Assembly (NCBI RefSeq): GCF_900104785.1 | Contig: NZ_LT629733.1 | Coordinates: 1,458,501-1,522,500, forward strand | Length of the DNA stretch: 64,000 bases | Reading direction: 5' to 3' | Source of the DNA: Formosa sp. Hel1_31_208 | GTDB taxonomy: Bacteria; Bacteroidota; Bacteroidia; Flavobacteriales; Flavobacteriaceae | In this document: one piece after another, positions 1 to 9,524 of the stretch | How positions within the stretch are numbered: the first letter of the stretch is position 1 | Layout: each line of letters starts with the position of its first letter | The notes under the pieces: generated by a model | Told to the model about the DNA's origin: nothing | Databases searched by the model: none | What the model saw: the letters and a program-made list of their open reading frames with translations, nothing else | Program-made: the position numbers and the translations under genes

Positions 1-720
1 CATGGTGCCATGAATGCAGTAATTTCAACCGATGTAGATAATATTGAAGGTCTTAAGAAACAACTCGCTGAAGTGCCAAGTATGGAAGGTCTTGAATTAG
101 CATCTCAGGTGTCTACAAAAGAACCCTACTATTACGGTGATGAAAATGCAAAGTATAAAATCGCAGCTTTAGATATCGGTATCAAAAAGAACATTCTTCG
201 CAATTTTGCGCAACGCGACGCTTATATTAAAGTGTTTCCATACAACTCAACTTTCGAAGATTTAGAAGCATTCAAACCAGATGGTTATTTCTTGTCTAAT
301 GGACCAGGAGATCCAGAGCCTTTAGTTGAGGCACAAGCTGTGGCTAAAGAGATTATCAAACGAGATTTACCATTATTCGGAATTTGTTTAGGTCATCAAG
401 TTATTGCATTGGCAAACGGAATTTCAACCTATAAAATGCATAATGGACACCGAGGAATTAACCATCCTGTAAAAAATCTATTGACGACTAAAGGTGAGAT
501 TACCTCCCAAAATCATGGTTTTGCTATCAACAGAGAAGAAACGGAAGCACATCCAGATATAGATATTACACACGTGCATTTAAATGACCATACAGTAGCA
601 GGAATCAAAATGAAAAACAAGAATTGCTTTTCGGTACAATATCATCCTGAAGCGAGTCCTGGACCTCATGACTCTGCCTATTTATTTGATGAATTTATCA
701 AGAACATTCAAAAAAACTAA
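1..720 (+). CDS. carA: Carbamoyl-phosphate synthase small subunit (C-terminal part; cut by window edge)
   Basis: This subunit hydrolyses glutamine and channels ammonia to CarB to make carbamoyl phosphate for pyrimidines and arginine. The reading frame is open from base 1 (His-Gly-Ala before the Met at base 10), so the gene starts upstream of the window; about 239 residues of a usual 360-380 are visible. The class I glutamine amidotransferase triad is complete: the nucleophile Cys in GICLGHQ (codon at 385-387) and the His and Glu of HPEASPGPHD near the C-terminus. A T-tailed hairpin follows directly. The partner carB is not in the window. Confidence 0.96.
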   Translation, partial: HGAMNAVISTDVDNIEGLKKQLAEVPSMEGLELASQVSTKEPYYYGDENAKYKIAALDIGIKKNILRNFAQRDAYIKVFPYNSTFEDLEAFKPDGYFLSNGPGDPEPLVEAQAVAKEIIKRDLPLFGICLGHQVIALANGISTYKMHNGHRGINHPVKNLLTTKGEITSQNHGFAINREETEAHPDIDITHVHLNDHTVAGIKMKNKNCFSVQYHPEASPGPHDSAYLFDEFIKNIQKN

Positions 721-724
721 TAAC

Positions 725-760
725 AAAAAAGCAATGATTTTTAATTTTCATTGCTTTTTT
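725..760 (+). terminator. Rho-independent terminator after carA
   Basis: An A-tract leads into a GCAATGA / TCATTGC stem, followed by a run of T, four bases after the carA stop codon. It separates carA from eno. Confidence 0.85.
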
Positions 761-807
761 CCTTTTACGAAAACATTATCGTTGAGATATTATGCAATTC
801 TACTTTG

Positions 808-843
808 TTGACATAGAAATCGATTAACAATTTCGTAAATTTG
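808..843 (+). promoter_or_regulatory. eno promoter, same architecture as gltA promoter
   Basis: TTGAC at 808-812, 18 bases, then TTTCGTAAATTTG at 831-843. TAAATTTG (836-843) matches the Bacteroidota -7 consensus TAnnTTTG. The same arrangement with the same spacing lies upstream of gltA (3128-3163). The start codon is 33 bases downstream of the box. Confidence 0.7.
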
Positions 844-861
844 AAATGTAAACAACAATAA

Positions 862-2169
<1,308 letters not shown>

Positions 2170-2191
2170 ATACTACGCCAAATGATAATAC

Positions 2192-2225
2192 AAAACCTAT
2201 CCGTTCATATCGGGTAGGTTTTTTT
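2192..2225. terminator. Bidirectional terminator between eno and the DUF481-like gene
   Basis: AAAACCTATCCG and CGGGTAGGTTTTT form a stem around a 7-base loop, with A-rich and T-rich flanks. It sits between the convergent stop codons of eno (+) and the next gene (-) and can serve both. Confidence 0.85.
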
Positions 2226-2227
2226 AT

Positions 2228-2980
2228 TTAAAACGAATACAACAAGCCATTTGTCAATTCGAACTGTGTCTTTGGAATTGCAGAACTCACAGGAAAAGCA
2301 TCATAGAAATAATTGAAGTTCGTTTTGAAAGCCAGATCTTTGTAGATGGTAAAAAGAATTGAAGTATTACTAGATAATCGATAATCACTAAAGGCTTCCA
2401 ACTTAGGTTGATAATAGCTGGTGCTAATGATACTAATGGTTTCTGTTGGATAGAGACTAAACGATAGATAAGCGCTGGCTCGAACATCTTTTTGTGTTCT
2501 TTCCACAACTGCATTAGAGGCACGTTCATATTCGTACATCACCAAAGTGCCTAAATAAAATCTATAATTATCATTCTCACTAAGTTTAAATCGTGGACCA
2601 GTACCCAATAAGCCTCTAAAATCAATTTGTGATATGGCGTCATACTGTGCTTGAACAAAGGCTTCCCATTTAATTCGTTTTGAAACTTTCCTGTTGTATC
2701 TCAAGTGTTGTGTGCCTCTATTAACTAAGGAGCTGCCATCTATTTTCTGAAAGTTTAAATCATTTACAAAAAGCCACAAATTGGTAGAATCTTTATATTG
2801 TACGTGGGCTTTATTGGTTATTCTAAAAATATCATTCGTATTTTTAATTAGTGAGGCATCTAGACTCGCAGAACCTGTCCACTTTGATGAGTCTGATGCT
2901 TTACGCAATGATTCGACATTTATAACCTGTGAGAAAGCATTGCAACTCACTAAAATTAAAAGTAATTGGATGTATTTCAT
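2228..2980 (-). CDS. DUF481-like outer-membrane beta-barrel protein
   Basis: A 250-residue exported protein. A longer reading begins at a TTG (3022), but the ATG at 2980 directly precedes a clean signal peptide ending in NAFSQ, so the shorter start is preferred. The mature part alternates short polar and hydrophobic beta-strands (for example FRFYLGTLVMYEYER-like segments) and ends in an aromatic residue (LLYSF), as outer-membrane barrels do. It resembles the DUF481 family (putative salt-induced outer membrane protein). Substrate and role are unknown. It stands alone, convergent with eno. Confidence 0.7.
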   Translation of the reverse strand: MKYIQLLLILVSCNAFSQVINVESLRKASDSSKWTGSASLDASLIKNTNDIFRITNKAHVQYKDSTNLWLFVNDLNFQKIDGSSLVNRGTQHLRYNRKVSKRIKWEAFVQAQYDAISQIDFRGLLGTGPRFKLSENDNYRFYLGTLVMYEYERASNAVVERTQKDVRASAYLSFSLYPTETISIISTSYYQPKLEAFSDYRLSSNTSILFTIYKDLAFKTNFNYFYDAFPVSSAIPKTQFELTNGLLYSF

Positions 2981-3127
2981 TTCTGTTAAAATTTCTACAG
3001 TAAAAATACAAGTTAATATCAAAAAGCCATAACATCCGCCTCGAATATATAATTATGATATTCTCGATTTAATTCTGTCTAGAGGAATCGATTTTATGAA
3101 TATCGTAATTGTTAAAACCATTATAAA

Positions 3128-3163
3128 TTGACTTCATAAATCCTTAGATATTTCGTAAATTTA
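3128..3163 (+). promoter_or_regulatory. gltA promoter
   Basis: TTGAC (3128-3132), 18 bases, then TTTCGTAAATTTA (3151-3163). This copies the eno promoter block with identical spacing. The ATG lies 34 bases after the box. Confidence 0.65.
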
Positions 3164-3197
3164 CCAGACTTAAAATAACGCAAAAAACTCAATATAT

Positions 3198-4484
3198 ATG
3201 TCAGATAAAGCTACACTAGAAATAAACGGGAAGAAGTACGAATTTCCATTAGTAGTAGGTTCAGAAAATGAAGTTGCTATTGATATTAAAACACTTCGTG
3301 GCGCTACCGGAGGTGTTACAACTATTGATCCAGGATATAAAAATACAGGATCTTGTGAAAGTGCTATTACCTTTTTAGATGGAGAAAAAGGTATTTTAAG
3401 ATACCGAGGGTATTCTATTGAAGAACTGGCAGAAAAAGCAGACTTCTTAGAAGTGGCATATTTATTAATTTTTGGTGAATTACCTACGCAAGAAGAACTT
3501 GATCAATTCCATGCTGATATTAAATCGCATTCTGTGGTTGATGACGATATAAAGAAAATAATTGACGCCTTTCCAAAATCAGCACATCCAATGGGTGTCC
3601 TCTCGTCCCTAACAAGTGCTTTGACTGCTTTTAATCCGTCATCGGTTGATGTAGATTCTGAAGCGGAAATGTATAATGCTATTGTACGTATCTTAGGTAA
3701 GTTTCCTGTGCTCGTAGCTTGGACCATGCGTAAGAAACACGGATTGCCTCTAGATTATGGTGATGATAGTCTAGGTTATGTGGAGAATGTTCTAAAAATG
3801 ATGTTTAAAAGCCCTAATAAGGAATACGAACAGAATCCAATCTTAATTAATGCCTTAGATAAATTACTTATCTTACATGCCGATCATGAGCAAAACTGTT
3901 CAACCTCTACAGTAAGAATTACAGGATCATCACACGCTGGGTTATTTGTGTCTTTATCTGCTGGAATTTCTGCACTTTGGGGACCATTGCATGGAGGCGC
4001 TAACCAAGCCGTTTTAGAAATGTTGGAAGCTATCAAGGAAGATGGTGGAGACACAAAGAAATACATGGCGAAAGCTAAAGATAAAAATGATCCGTTCCGT
4101 TTAATGGGATTTGGGCATCGCGTGTATAAGAATTTTGATCCAAGAGCAAAAATTATTAAAGTAGCTGCAGATGAGGTATTAGCAGATTTAGGGATTGAAG
4201 ATCCTATTTTAGATATCGCTAAAGGTTTAGAAAAAGAAGCCTTGGAAGATCCGTACTTTGTAGATAGAAAATTATATCCAAATGTAGATTTCTACTCTGG
4301 TATTATTTACCGAGCCATGGGGATTCCCGTAGAAATGTTTACTGTAATGTTTGCATTAGGGCGTTTGCCAGGATGGATTGCACAATGGAAAGAAATGCGC
4401 ATTAATAAAGAACCAATAGGTCGTCCGCGACAATTATATGTTGGTGAAACTTACAGAGCATTTAAACCTGTTGAAAAAAGATAG
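3198..4484 (+). CDS. gltA: Citrate synthase
   Basis: Condenses oxaloacetate and acetyl-CoA, the entry step of the TCA cycle. The 428 residues match the usual bacterial type II length. Catalytic residues are visible: His230 in HADHEQNCS, His265 in GPLHGGANQ, His307 in GFGHRVYKNFDPRA and Asp364 in PNVDFYSG. It is a monocistronic unit with its own promoter and terminator. The promoter block is shared with eno, which suggests co-regulation of two central-carbon enzymes. Confidence 0.98.
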   Translation: MSDKATLEINGKKYEFPLVVGSENEVAIDIKTLRGATGGVTTIDPGYKNTGSCESAITFLDGEKGILRYRGYSIEELAEKADFLEVAYLLIFGELPTQEELDQFHADIKSHSVVDDDIKKIIDAFPKSAHPMGVLSSLTSALTAFNPSSVDVDSEAEMYNAIVRILGKFPVLVAWTMRKKHGLPLDYGDDSLGYVENVLKMMFKSPNKEYEQNPILINALDKLLILHADHEQNCSTSTVRITGSSHAGLFVSLSAGISALWGPLHGGANQAVLEMLEAIKEDGGDTKKYMAKAKDKNDPFRLMGFGHRVYKNFDPRAKIIKVAADEVLADLGIEDPILDIAKGLEKEALEDPYFVDRKLYPNVDFYSGIIYRAMGIPVEMFTVMFALGRLPGWIAQWKEMRINKEPIGRPRQLYVGETYRAFKPVEKR

Positions 4485-4501
4485 GCTAGTTTGCTAGTCA
4501 G

Positions 4502-4534
4502 AAAAAGCTTCATAGCGTCCTATGGAGCTTTTTT
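4502..4534 (+). terminator. Rho-independent terminator after gltA
   Basis: AAAAAGCTTCATA and TATGGAGCTTTTTT pair around a 6-base loop, with a T-run, between gltA and the next gene. Confidence 0.85.
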
Positions 4535-4547
4535 ATATTAAAAACCT

Positions 4548-5459
4548 ATGAAACTAAACATTCAAAACGAAACAGCTCGCCTTCGTGCCGTCATTTTAGG
4601 AACAGCCGAAAGTAATGGTCCGACACCTGCATTGGAAGAAGCCTATGATCCAAAATCTATGGAACATATCAAAGCAGGTACTTACCCTAAAGAAGCCGAT
4701 ATGATCGAAGAGATGAAAGCTGTTGCTAATGTTTTGAAAAAATATGATGTTAAGGTTTATCGTCCAGAAGTCATCGAAGACTACAACCAGATTTTTGCTC
4801 GTGATATTTCCTTTGTGATTGAAGACAAGATTATTATTGCTAATATATTACCAGATCGAAAGCGAGAAGTAGAAGCAACAGAGTATGTATGGAAAAACGT
4901 GGCTAAAGAAAACCGTATCATTTTACCAGACGAGTGTCATGTAGAAGGCGGAGACGTTATGCTATGGAATGACTACATTTTTATAGGTACTTATTCAGGA
5001 GAGGACTATTCAGATTATATTACAGCACGAACCAATATGGATGCGGTGATTGCTATTCAAGAATTGTTTCCACACAAAATCGTTAAGGCTTTTGAATTAC
5101 GTAAATCCAATACAGATCCACGCGAGAATGCCTTGCATTTAGATTGTTGTTTTCAACCCATTGGTAAAGATAAAGCCATTCTTCACAAAAATGGATTTTT
5201 AGTAGAAAGCGAATATCAGTGGCTGTTAGATTTCTTTGGAAAGGAAAACGTCTTTGAAATCACTAAAGATGAAATGTATCAAATGTATAGCAACGTGTTT
5301 TCAATTTCCGAAGAGGTCATCATTTCTGAGCGCAATTTTAAACGTCTAAACAATTGGTTACGCGAGCAAGGATTCACCGTAGAAGAGGTGCCATATGCCG
5401 AAATAGCGAAGCAAGAAGGTTTGCTGCGTTGCTCAACAATGCCACTAATTAGAGACTAA
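4548..5459 (+). CDS. Dimethylarginine dimethylaminohydrolase / amidinotransferase-fold hydrolase
   Basis: A 303-residue member of the guanidine-modifying (pentein) superfamily. The fold's signature residues are present: Asp86 in FARD, EGGD at 133-136, His197 in LHLD, and the nucleophile Cys295 in RCSTMPL close to the C-terminus. Bacterial relatives are usually annotated DDAH-like or arginine-deiminase-related; the exact substrate (methylarginine, arginine, citrulline or an agmatine-type compound) cannot be read from sequence. It is cytosolic, with no signal peptide. A second pentein enzyme, CtlX-like, lies at 24.9 kb. Confidence 0.8.
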   Translation: MKLNIQNETARLRAVILGTAESNGPTPALEEAYDPKSMEHIKAGTYPKEADMIEEMKAVANVLKKYDVKVYRPEVIEDYNQIFARDISFVIEDKIIIANILPDRKREVEATEYVWKNVAKENRIILPDECHVEGGDVMLWNDYIFIGTYSGEDYSDYITARTNMDAVIAIQELFPHKIVKAFELRKSNTDPRENALHLDCCFQPIGKDKAILHKNGFLVESEYQWLLDFFGKENVFEITKDEMYQMYSNVFSISEEVIISERNFKRLNNWLREQGFTVEEVPYAEIAKQEGLLRCSTMPLIRD

Positions 5460-5473
5460 AACATTCTAGAGCA

Positions 5474-6349
5474 TCAACGCTGTCCTTTTTTAAAGCCATA
5501 GGTGTTTTGACCTATAAAATCTTTAGGAAACTTATCATCTCCTTTAAATCCAATCTCTATGGTTCCACTGTCTTCAGGAATGTAATTCGTTTTAAAGATA
5601 TAATCCCAAAGGCTTAAACTTATCCCATAATTCACCCCATGTTTTCCTTCAGGCAATACATAAGCATGGTGGTATAAATGCATTACCGGATTATTGAAAA
5701 TATACTTTAATGGTCCCCAAGTAATTTTAATATTAGCATGGTTCAAATGACCAATAGCAATGGTTATAAAGTGAACGATAAAGGCTTGTCCTGGCTCAAA
5801 ACCACCAATTATCATAACGCCAAAAGTCTTAAGAGGTTTATAAAATATGTTCTCCATCCAGTGGTATCTTAAATGCGCAGCAAATCCCATTTCCTTGACA
5901 CTATGGTGTACTTTATGAAACTTCCAAAGAAAACCATATCTATGCAATAAGACATGCGTAAACCACTGTACAAAATCAAGTATAATAAAGAATACGAACA
6001 ACTGTAAAGCAGGTGCCCATTGTGAGATGTCAAAAAGTGCTAGACTTTTAGCAGTAACATTAATTTCGCCAAAAAGCAATCCTATAATCTCGTAAACACC
6101 ACTAATTACGATGGAGAACATGAAGAAATTAAAGAACATATAAAAGGCGTCTAGCCAAAAGTCACGTCTAAATATCGATTGATCCTTTCGCCACGGAAAG
6201 GCGATTTCTAAAAGCCATACAAAAAGTGAAATGGCTATAAGTCCCCAAAAATAATTGGTGTACCATGGCACTTCAAAAATGATAGATTTCCATGTCCAAT
6301 CTAATGTGCCTTGAAAGGCATTAATAAATGCGTCTAAATACTTTTCCAT
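5474..6349 (-). CDS. Sterol desaturase / fatty acid hydroxylase family membrane protein
   Basis: A 291-residue integral-membrane di-iron oxygenase-type protein. Several hydrophobic segments lie in the first 130 residues, followed by the histidine clusters expected for this family: HVLLH (132-136), HKVHH (145-149), NHAN (203-206) and HLYHH (224-228). The substrate is unknown and could be a lipid or sterol-like alkyl chain. It is the last gene of the sulfite operon, 7 bases after the rhodanese gene, so it is probably co-transcribed. Its link to sulfur metabolism is not obvious. Confidence 0.85.
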   Translation of the reverse strand: MEKYLDAFINAFQGTLDWTWKSIIFEVPWYTNYFWGLIAISLFVWLLEIAFPWRKDQSIFRRDFWLDAFYMFFNFFMFSIVISGVYEIIGLLFGEINVTAKSLALFDISQWAPALQLFVFFIILDFVQWFTHVLLHRYGFLWKFHKVHHSVKEMGFAAHLRYHWMENIFYKPLKTFGVMIIGGFEPGQAFIVHFITIAIGHLNHANIKITWGPLKYIFNNPVMHLYHHAYVLPEGKHGVNYGISLSLWDYIFKTNYIPEDSGTIEIGFKGDDKFPKDFIGQNTYGFKKGQR

Positions 6350-6356
6350 CTTAATT

Positions 6357-7277
6357 TTAATTTAGTGTTATAGGATCACTCTCAAAAGGTAAATCATTGA
6401 AATAACTCCATTCTGTCCATGACCCATCGTAATTCCTTACATTTTTATATCCTAATAACTGAGTAAGTACGAAAGTAGTATGTGCTGATCGCACACCACT
6501 ATGACAATACAAAATTATAGAATCATTTTTATCTATATTTAATTTACTATAGATTTTTTCTATATCGCTTAAGGACCTCATACGCTTGTCTCCATTATGG
6601 TGTATTGCCTCGGCCCAATCCATATGAATACTATTAGGAAGTCGCCCTCCTTTTGTAGCACCTTTTTTTTGGAGATAACCTGAAAACTCATCAATGGTTC
6701 TTGTATCTAAAAGAACAACATTAGTGTTCAAAGCTTCATTTACCTGCTCTTTTGAAACATAATATTCCATTTTAGGAGTTTCAGTGAGTCTAAACACACT
6801 AGGACTTACCTTGGGTACTTCGGCGGTTACCTGCCCATTAATTGACTTCCATTCTGAAATTCCACCGTGTAATAGTTTTATGTTTTTAAAATCATAATTC
6901 TGCAATATCCACCATAATCTTGAGGCTTCGCACAATCCGTTATCATCATAAACTATAATTGTATCACTAGTTTTAATACCAAGTCTCCCAAATAATGTTT
7001 CTATTTGTGATGTACTTGCCATCATGCCACTGTAGGGATAGGATGTATCTTCAATATCTGTACGCCACATGTGTAAAGCTCCTGCAATATGCTCTTTATT
7101 ATAACTATCAATTTTTCTAAAATCTAACACCTTGATATGTTTCTGATTAATTATAGATTTTAATTCTTCTGCTTCGATTAAATAATTGTAATCAACAATA
7201 TCAAGGGCAATTGCCTTGTCTTTTTGACAAGCCACGGACATTAACACTAAAAATAAAACGTTAATCCTCCAATTCAT
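6357..7277 (-). CDS. Periplasmic lipoprotein sulfurtransferase, two rhodanese domains (SseA-type)
   Basis: A 306-residue tandem rhodanese. The N-terminus is a lipoprotein signal with lipobox cysteine Cys17 (MSVAC), which is unusual for a thiosulfate/3-mercaptopyruvate sulfurtransferase and places it in the periplasm or outer membrane. The first rhodanese domain (about 35-145) lacks the catalytic cysteine. The second (about 165-300) carries it as Cys258 in YCHSGVRS, a loop closer to thiosulfate sulfurtransferases. The start overlaps the cytochrome c gene by 17 bases, so translation is probably coupled. It likely handles sulfane sulfur or thiosulfate beside the sulfite dehydrogenase. Confidence 0.88.
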   Translation of the reverse strand: MNWRINVLFLVLMSVACQKDKAIALDIVDYNYLIEAEELKSIINQKHIKVLDFRKIDSYNKEHIAGALHMWRTDIEDTSYPYSGMMASTSQIETLFGRLGIKTSDTIIVYDDNGLCEASRLWWILQNYDFKNIKLLHGGISEWKSINGQVTAEVPKVSPSVFRLTETPKMEYYVSKEQVNEALNTNVVLLDTRTIDEFSGYLQKKGATKGGRLPNSIHMDWAEAIHHNGDKRMRSLSDIEKIYSKLNIDKNDSIILYCHSGVRSAHTTFVLTQLLGYKNVRNYDGSWTEWSYFNDLPFESDPITLN

Positions 7278-7734
7278 ACCAATCTATATCTGTTAAACTC
7301 ATGCGCCTACCTTTAGCTATTGGAGGGTAATTTGCAACCAAATAATTAACGATAATCTCTTGATTTCCACCTAAGTCCCAAAGATTTTGAGTCTCTTGCA
7401 TCCATTTTATTGTGGCATTCCAACGCTCGGCTGTCATTCTGTTTTGCGTTACTAATTTAGCCGAATGACAATTGGTGCAATTATTTACAACAGTCATCAA
7501 TCCTTCCGCATCTAATAAGCCAGTTCTTAAATGAATCCCATTTTCAATACGATCATAATCATCTTCAATAGGTGCAGTAACTACCATTTCTGATTTCCGA
7601 CTAAAGTCAAAAGCACTTGGATTATTCGCATAATATATTAATCCCCCTCCAGCCACAAGAAACAATAGAAATAAGACCATCAATAATTGATAGATTTTAT
7701 TTACTTGTGCTCTGAATGTTGATTCTTTGGTCAT
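7261..7734 (-). CDS. Membrane-anchored monohaem cytochrome c, probable electron acceptor of sulfite dehydrogenase
   Basis: A 157-residue protein with one N-terminal membrane anchor (about residues 16-36) and a periplasmic cytochrome c domain with one haem-binding motif, CTNCH at 86-90. Nearby methionines (RMTAERW, WMQE) are candidate sixth ligands. It starts on the last base of the sulfite dehydrogenase stop codon (TAATG overlap), which implies tight coupling. The role parallels SorB in SorAB-type sulfite:cytochrome c oxidoreductases. SorB is soluble, whereas this version is tethered. Confidence 0.88.
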   Translation of the reverse strand: MTKESTFRAQVNKIYQLLMVLFLLFLVAGGGLIYYANNPSAFDFSRKSEMVVTAPIEDDYDRIENGIHLRTGLLDAEGLMTVVNNCTNCHSAKLVTQNRMTAERWNATIKWMQETQNLWDLGGNQEIIVNYLVANYPPIAKGRRMSLTDIDWYELED

Positions 7735-8954
7735 TATTTTACTTTTACCGCTATTCTATGGCAGGCATTATTTAGATAGCCTTTTGGATTCCATCCTGGC
7801 AAAATCATAGGTTGTGCCGTTCCATTGCTATCTGTCGCTTTTGCCCAAACCTCATAGTAACCCGTTTTTGGAAAATCAACAGTAGCTGAAAAATGTTGCC
7901 AAGCCAATCGGTTTGCTGGTTTTTCAATATTACAGTTGCTCCAAGTCGAACCAAAATCTATAGAATATTCCATTTTGGAAACCTCTAATTCGCCGGCCCA
8001 AGCATGACCTCTAATTTTTAAAGTTTTTCCTTTTTTAATCATTGCTCCAGATTTAGGATAGGTAATCAATGATTTTACAGGCATAGATTCTATGATGCAC
8101 ATATCTTCATCTTTTACTTTTTCTCCAGGTGCAACGGGCTCGCAAGGAACTCGGTAAGCGGTGCCTGTCATTTTTGTGCCATCGTGCACTTTATTGCGAA
8201 TACTAATTCTATTCACCCACTTGCCAGAGACTGAAGCTGGCCAACCTCCTGCAACCAAGCGCAGCGGATATCCATGGATTAGTGGAATATCTTCACCATT
8301 CATTTGAAAAGCTAATAGTGTTTCATCTTGTAGGGCTTTTGACATTGGACAACCTCTAGAAATTGGTTCTTTTTTAGGATCCATACTGAGATGTTTATCC
8401 ACAGCGTGATATCCAATATAAACCGCACTACTTTTAATACCTGCATCTTCTAATACATCCCGTAAACGCACACCTGTCCAAGAGGCACAGTGTATAGCAC
8501 CAATAGTCCATTGATTTCCTTTTGCTGGCGGATCAAATTCAGCACGTCCGTTACCACCACACTCTATGGCTAATTGATAGGTGTGCCGTTCGAACTTTGA
8601 TTTCAATTCGGCCAGAGTATATGTTTTTTGAGTCTTAACAGACTCACCATCAATGGTGAGGGTCCAAGTTTTAGCATCAATATCTTCTGGTACCAATCCG
8701 TTATTTCTAATGAACATACATGAATTTGGAGTGATTTTATCATCCAACAAATGTGCCTGTGCTTCGATATTCCATGGTTTATCATTTAAGATAACCATGT
8801 CTTTATGCTTATTAAATAGTTTAAACGGATCAGGATCCTGCAATGCCAAAGGGATATAACCGTCTAGCATTTGAGAACCAAATACAAGCTCGGTGCCAAT
8901 AAGTACTGCAAATGAACTTAATGTTGCTTTTTTTACGAAATCTCTTCTTTTCAA
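7734..8954 (-). CDS. Sulfite dehydrogenase, sulfite-oxidase-family molybdoenzyme (SorA/SoxC-like)
   Basis: A 406-residue molybdopterin enzyme. A twin-arginine signal (KRRDFVKK at 2-9, then a hydrophobic stretch) predicts Tat export. The molybdenum-ligating cysteine is Cys132 in IECGGNGRAEF. The order fits the family: oxidoreductase molybdopterin-binding domain (about 75-270), then the Mo-co dimerisation domain (about 285-405, ending HRIAVKVK). It oxidises sulfite to sulfate and passes electrons to the cytochrome c encoded next. It is the first gene of a four-gene operon. A 16-bp palindrome (9018-9033) lies 64 bases upstream of the start codon. SoxC-type sulfane dehydrogenase is an alternative, but no other sox genes are nearby. 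Confidence 0.88.
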   Translation of the reverse strand: MKRRDFVKKATLSSFAVLIGTELVFGSQMLDGYIPLALQDPDPFKLFNKHKDMVILNDKPWNIEAQAHLLDDKITPNSCMFIRNNGLVPEDIDAKTWTLTIDGESVKTQKTYTLAELKSKFERHTYQLAIECGGNGRAEFDPPAKGNQWTIGAIHCASWTGVRLRDVLEDAGIKSSAVYIGYHAVDKHLSMDPKKEPISRGCPMSKALQDETLLAFQMNGEDIPLIHGYPLRLVAGGWPASVSGKWVNRISIRNKVHDGTKMTGTAYRVPCEPVAPGEKVKDEDMCIIESMPVKSLITYPKSGAMIKKGKTLKIRGHAWAGELEVSKMEYSIDFGSTWSNCNIEKPANRLAWQHFSATVDFPKTGYYEVWAKATDSNGTAQPMILPGWNPKGYLNNACHRIAVKVK

Positions 8955-8988
8955 AATATTTAATTTATTGGTTAAAAAAAACCACTAT

Positions 8989-8996
8989 ACAAGTTA
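8989..8996 (-). promoter_or_regulatory. -7 box of the sulfite operon (TAACTTGT)
   Basis: A variant of the Bacteroidota -7 element, read on the minus strand. It begins exactly 21 bases downstream of the palindromic operator at 9018-9033. The same variant box at the same distance occurs at 10639-10646. Confidence 0.55.
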
Positions 8997-9017
8997 TTGT
9001 TTCTGACTAACTTTTTG

Positions 9018-9033
9018 TGTAACCAATGTTACA
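9018..9033. promoter_or_regulatory. Palindromic operator TGTAAC-CAAT-GTTACA upstream of sulfite operon
   Basis: A perfect 6-bp dyad with a 4-bp spacer, the geometry of Crp/Fnr-family dimer sites. It is centred about 41 bases upstream of the transcription start inferred from the -7 box, a class II activator position. The same arms recur at 10602-10617. No Crp/Fnr regulator gene is in the window. Confidence 0.7.
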
Positions 9034-9041
9034 TATGTTGT

Positions 9042-9524
9042 TTAAACGCTCGACAGTTCCTCAATAAGAAGACGTTGACTATTAGTGATATTATAGTGTT
9101 TTAAAATGGTCTCAATTAATGGTGTTCGCACCACTAAAATAGTATGCAGTTGAGCTTCATACTTCGTTCTATTAATGGCTGACACTGCTGATTTATGTAA
9201 ACCCTCTGTTTTCAACTCTAATTTACCCAATTCATCAATAATAATAAAACCTGAGGTTTGCTGTTTTGCAGCTTCCTCAATAATGCTATTGGCTTTTTTA
9301 AAGGCCGTTTTCAAAAAATGATAAGGGCCAACAATAATACTATCCTCATCTTTGGAAGTTGTCTCCATTGCAAATGCCTCATGGGTTTTAACATTCAAAA
9401 AATAGCGATGGTTCTTGTCATCTCTTGGGCTTAATACGCCAAAGACATCTGGTCTGCCTTTTATCCATTTCATCAACGCTGTACTTTTTCCTGTATTTAT
9501 GTCGCCTGTTAAGATATAGATCAT
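9042..9524 (-). CDS. Small P-loop nucleoside-triphosphatase (THEP1-like)
   Basis: A 160-residue P-loop NTPase. Walker A is GDINTGKST (7-15) and the Walker B strand is FIIIDE (93-98), followed by LGKLEL, which resembles the THEP1/nucleoside-triphosphatase family. There is no signal or membrane segment. Its ATG overlaps the TGA of the upstream membrane-protein gene (ATGA), so the two are translationally coupled and probably act together. The cellular role of the pair is not known. The unit is divergent from another membrane-protein gene across a palindromic operator. Confidence 0.72.
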   Translation of the reverse strand: MIYILTGDINTGKSTALMKWIKGRPDVFGVLSPRDDKNHRYFLNVKTHEAFAMETTSKDEDSIIVGPYHFLKTAFKKANSIIEEAAKQQTSGFIIIDELGKLELKTEGLHKSAVSAINRTKYEAQLHTILVVRTPLIETILKHYNITNSQRLLIEELSSV

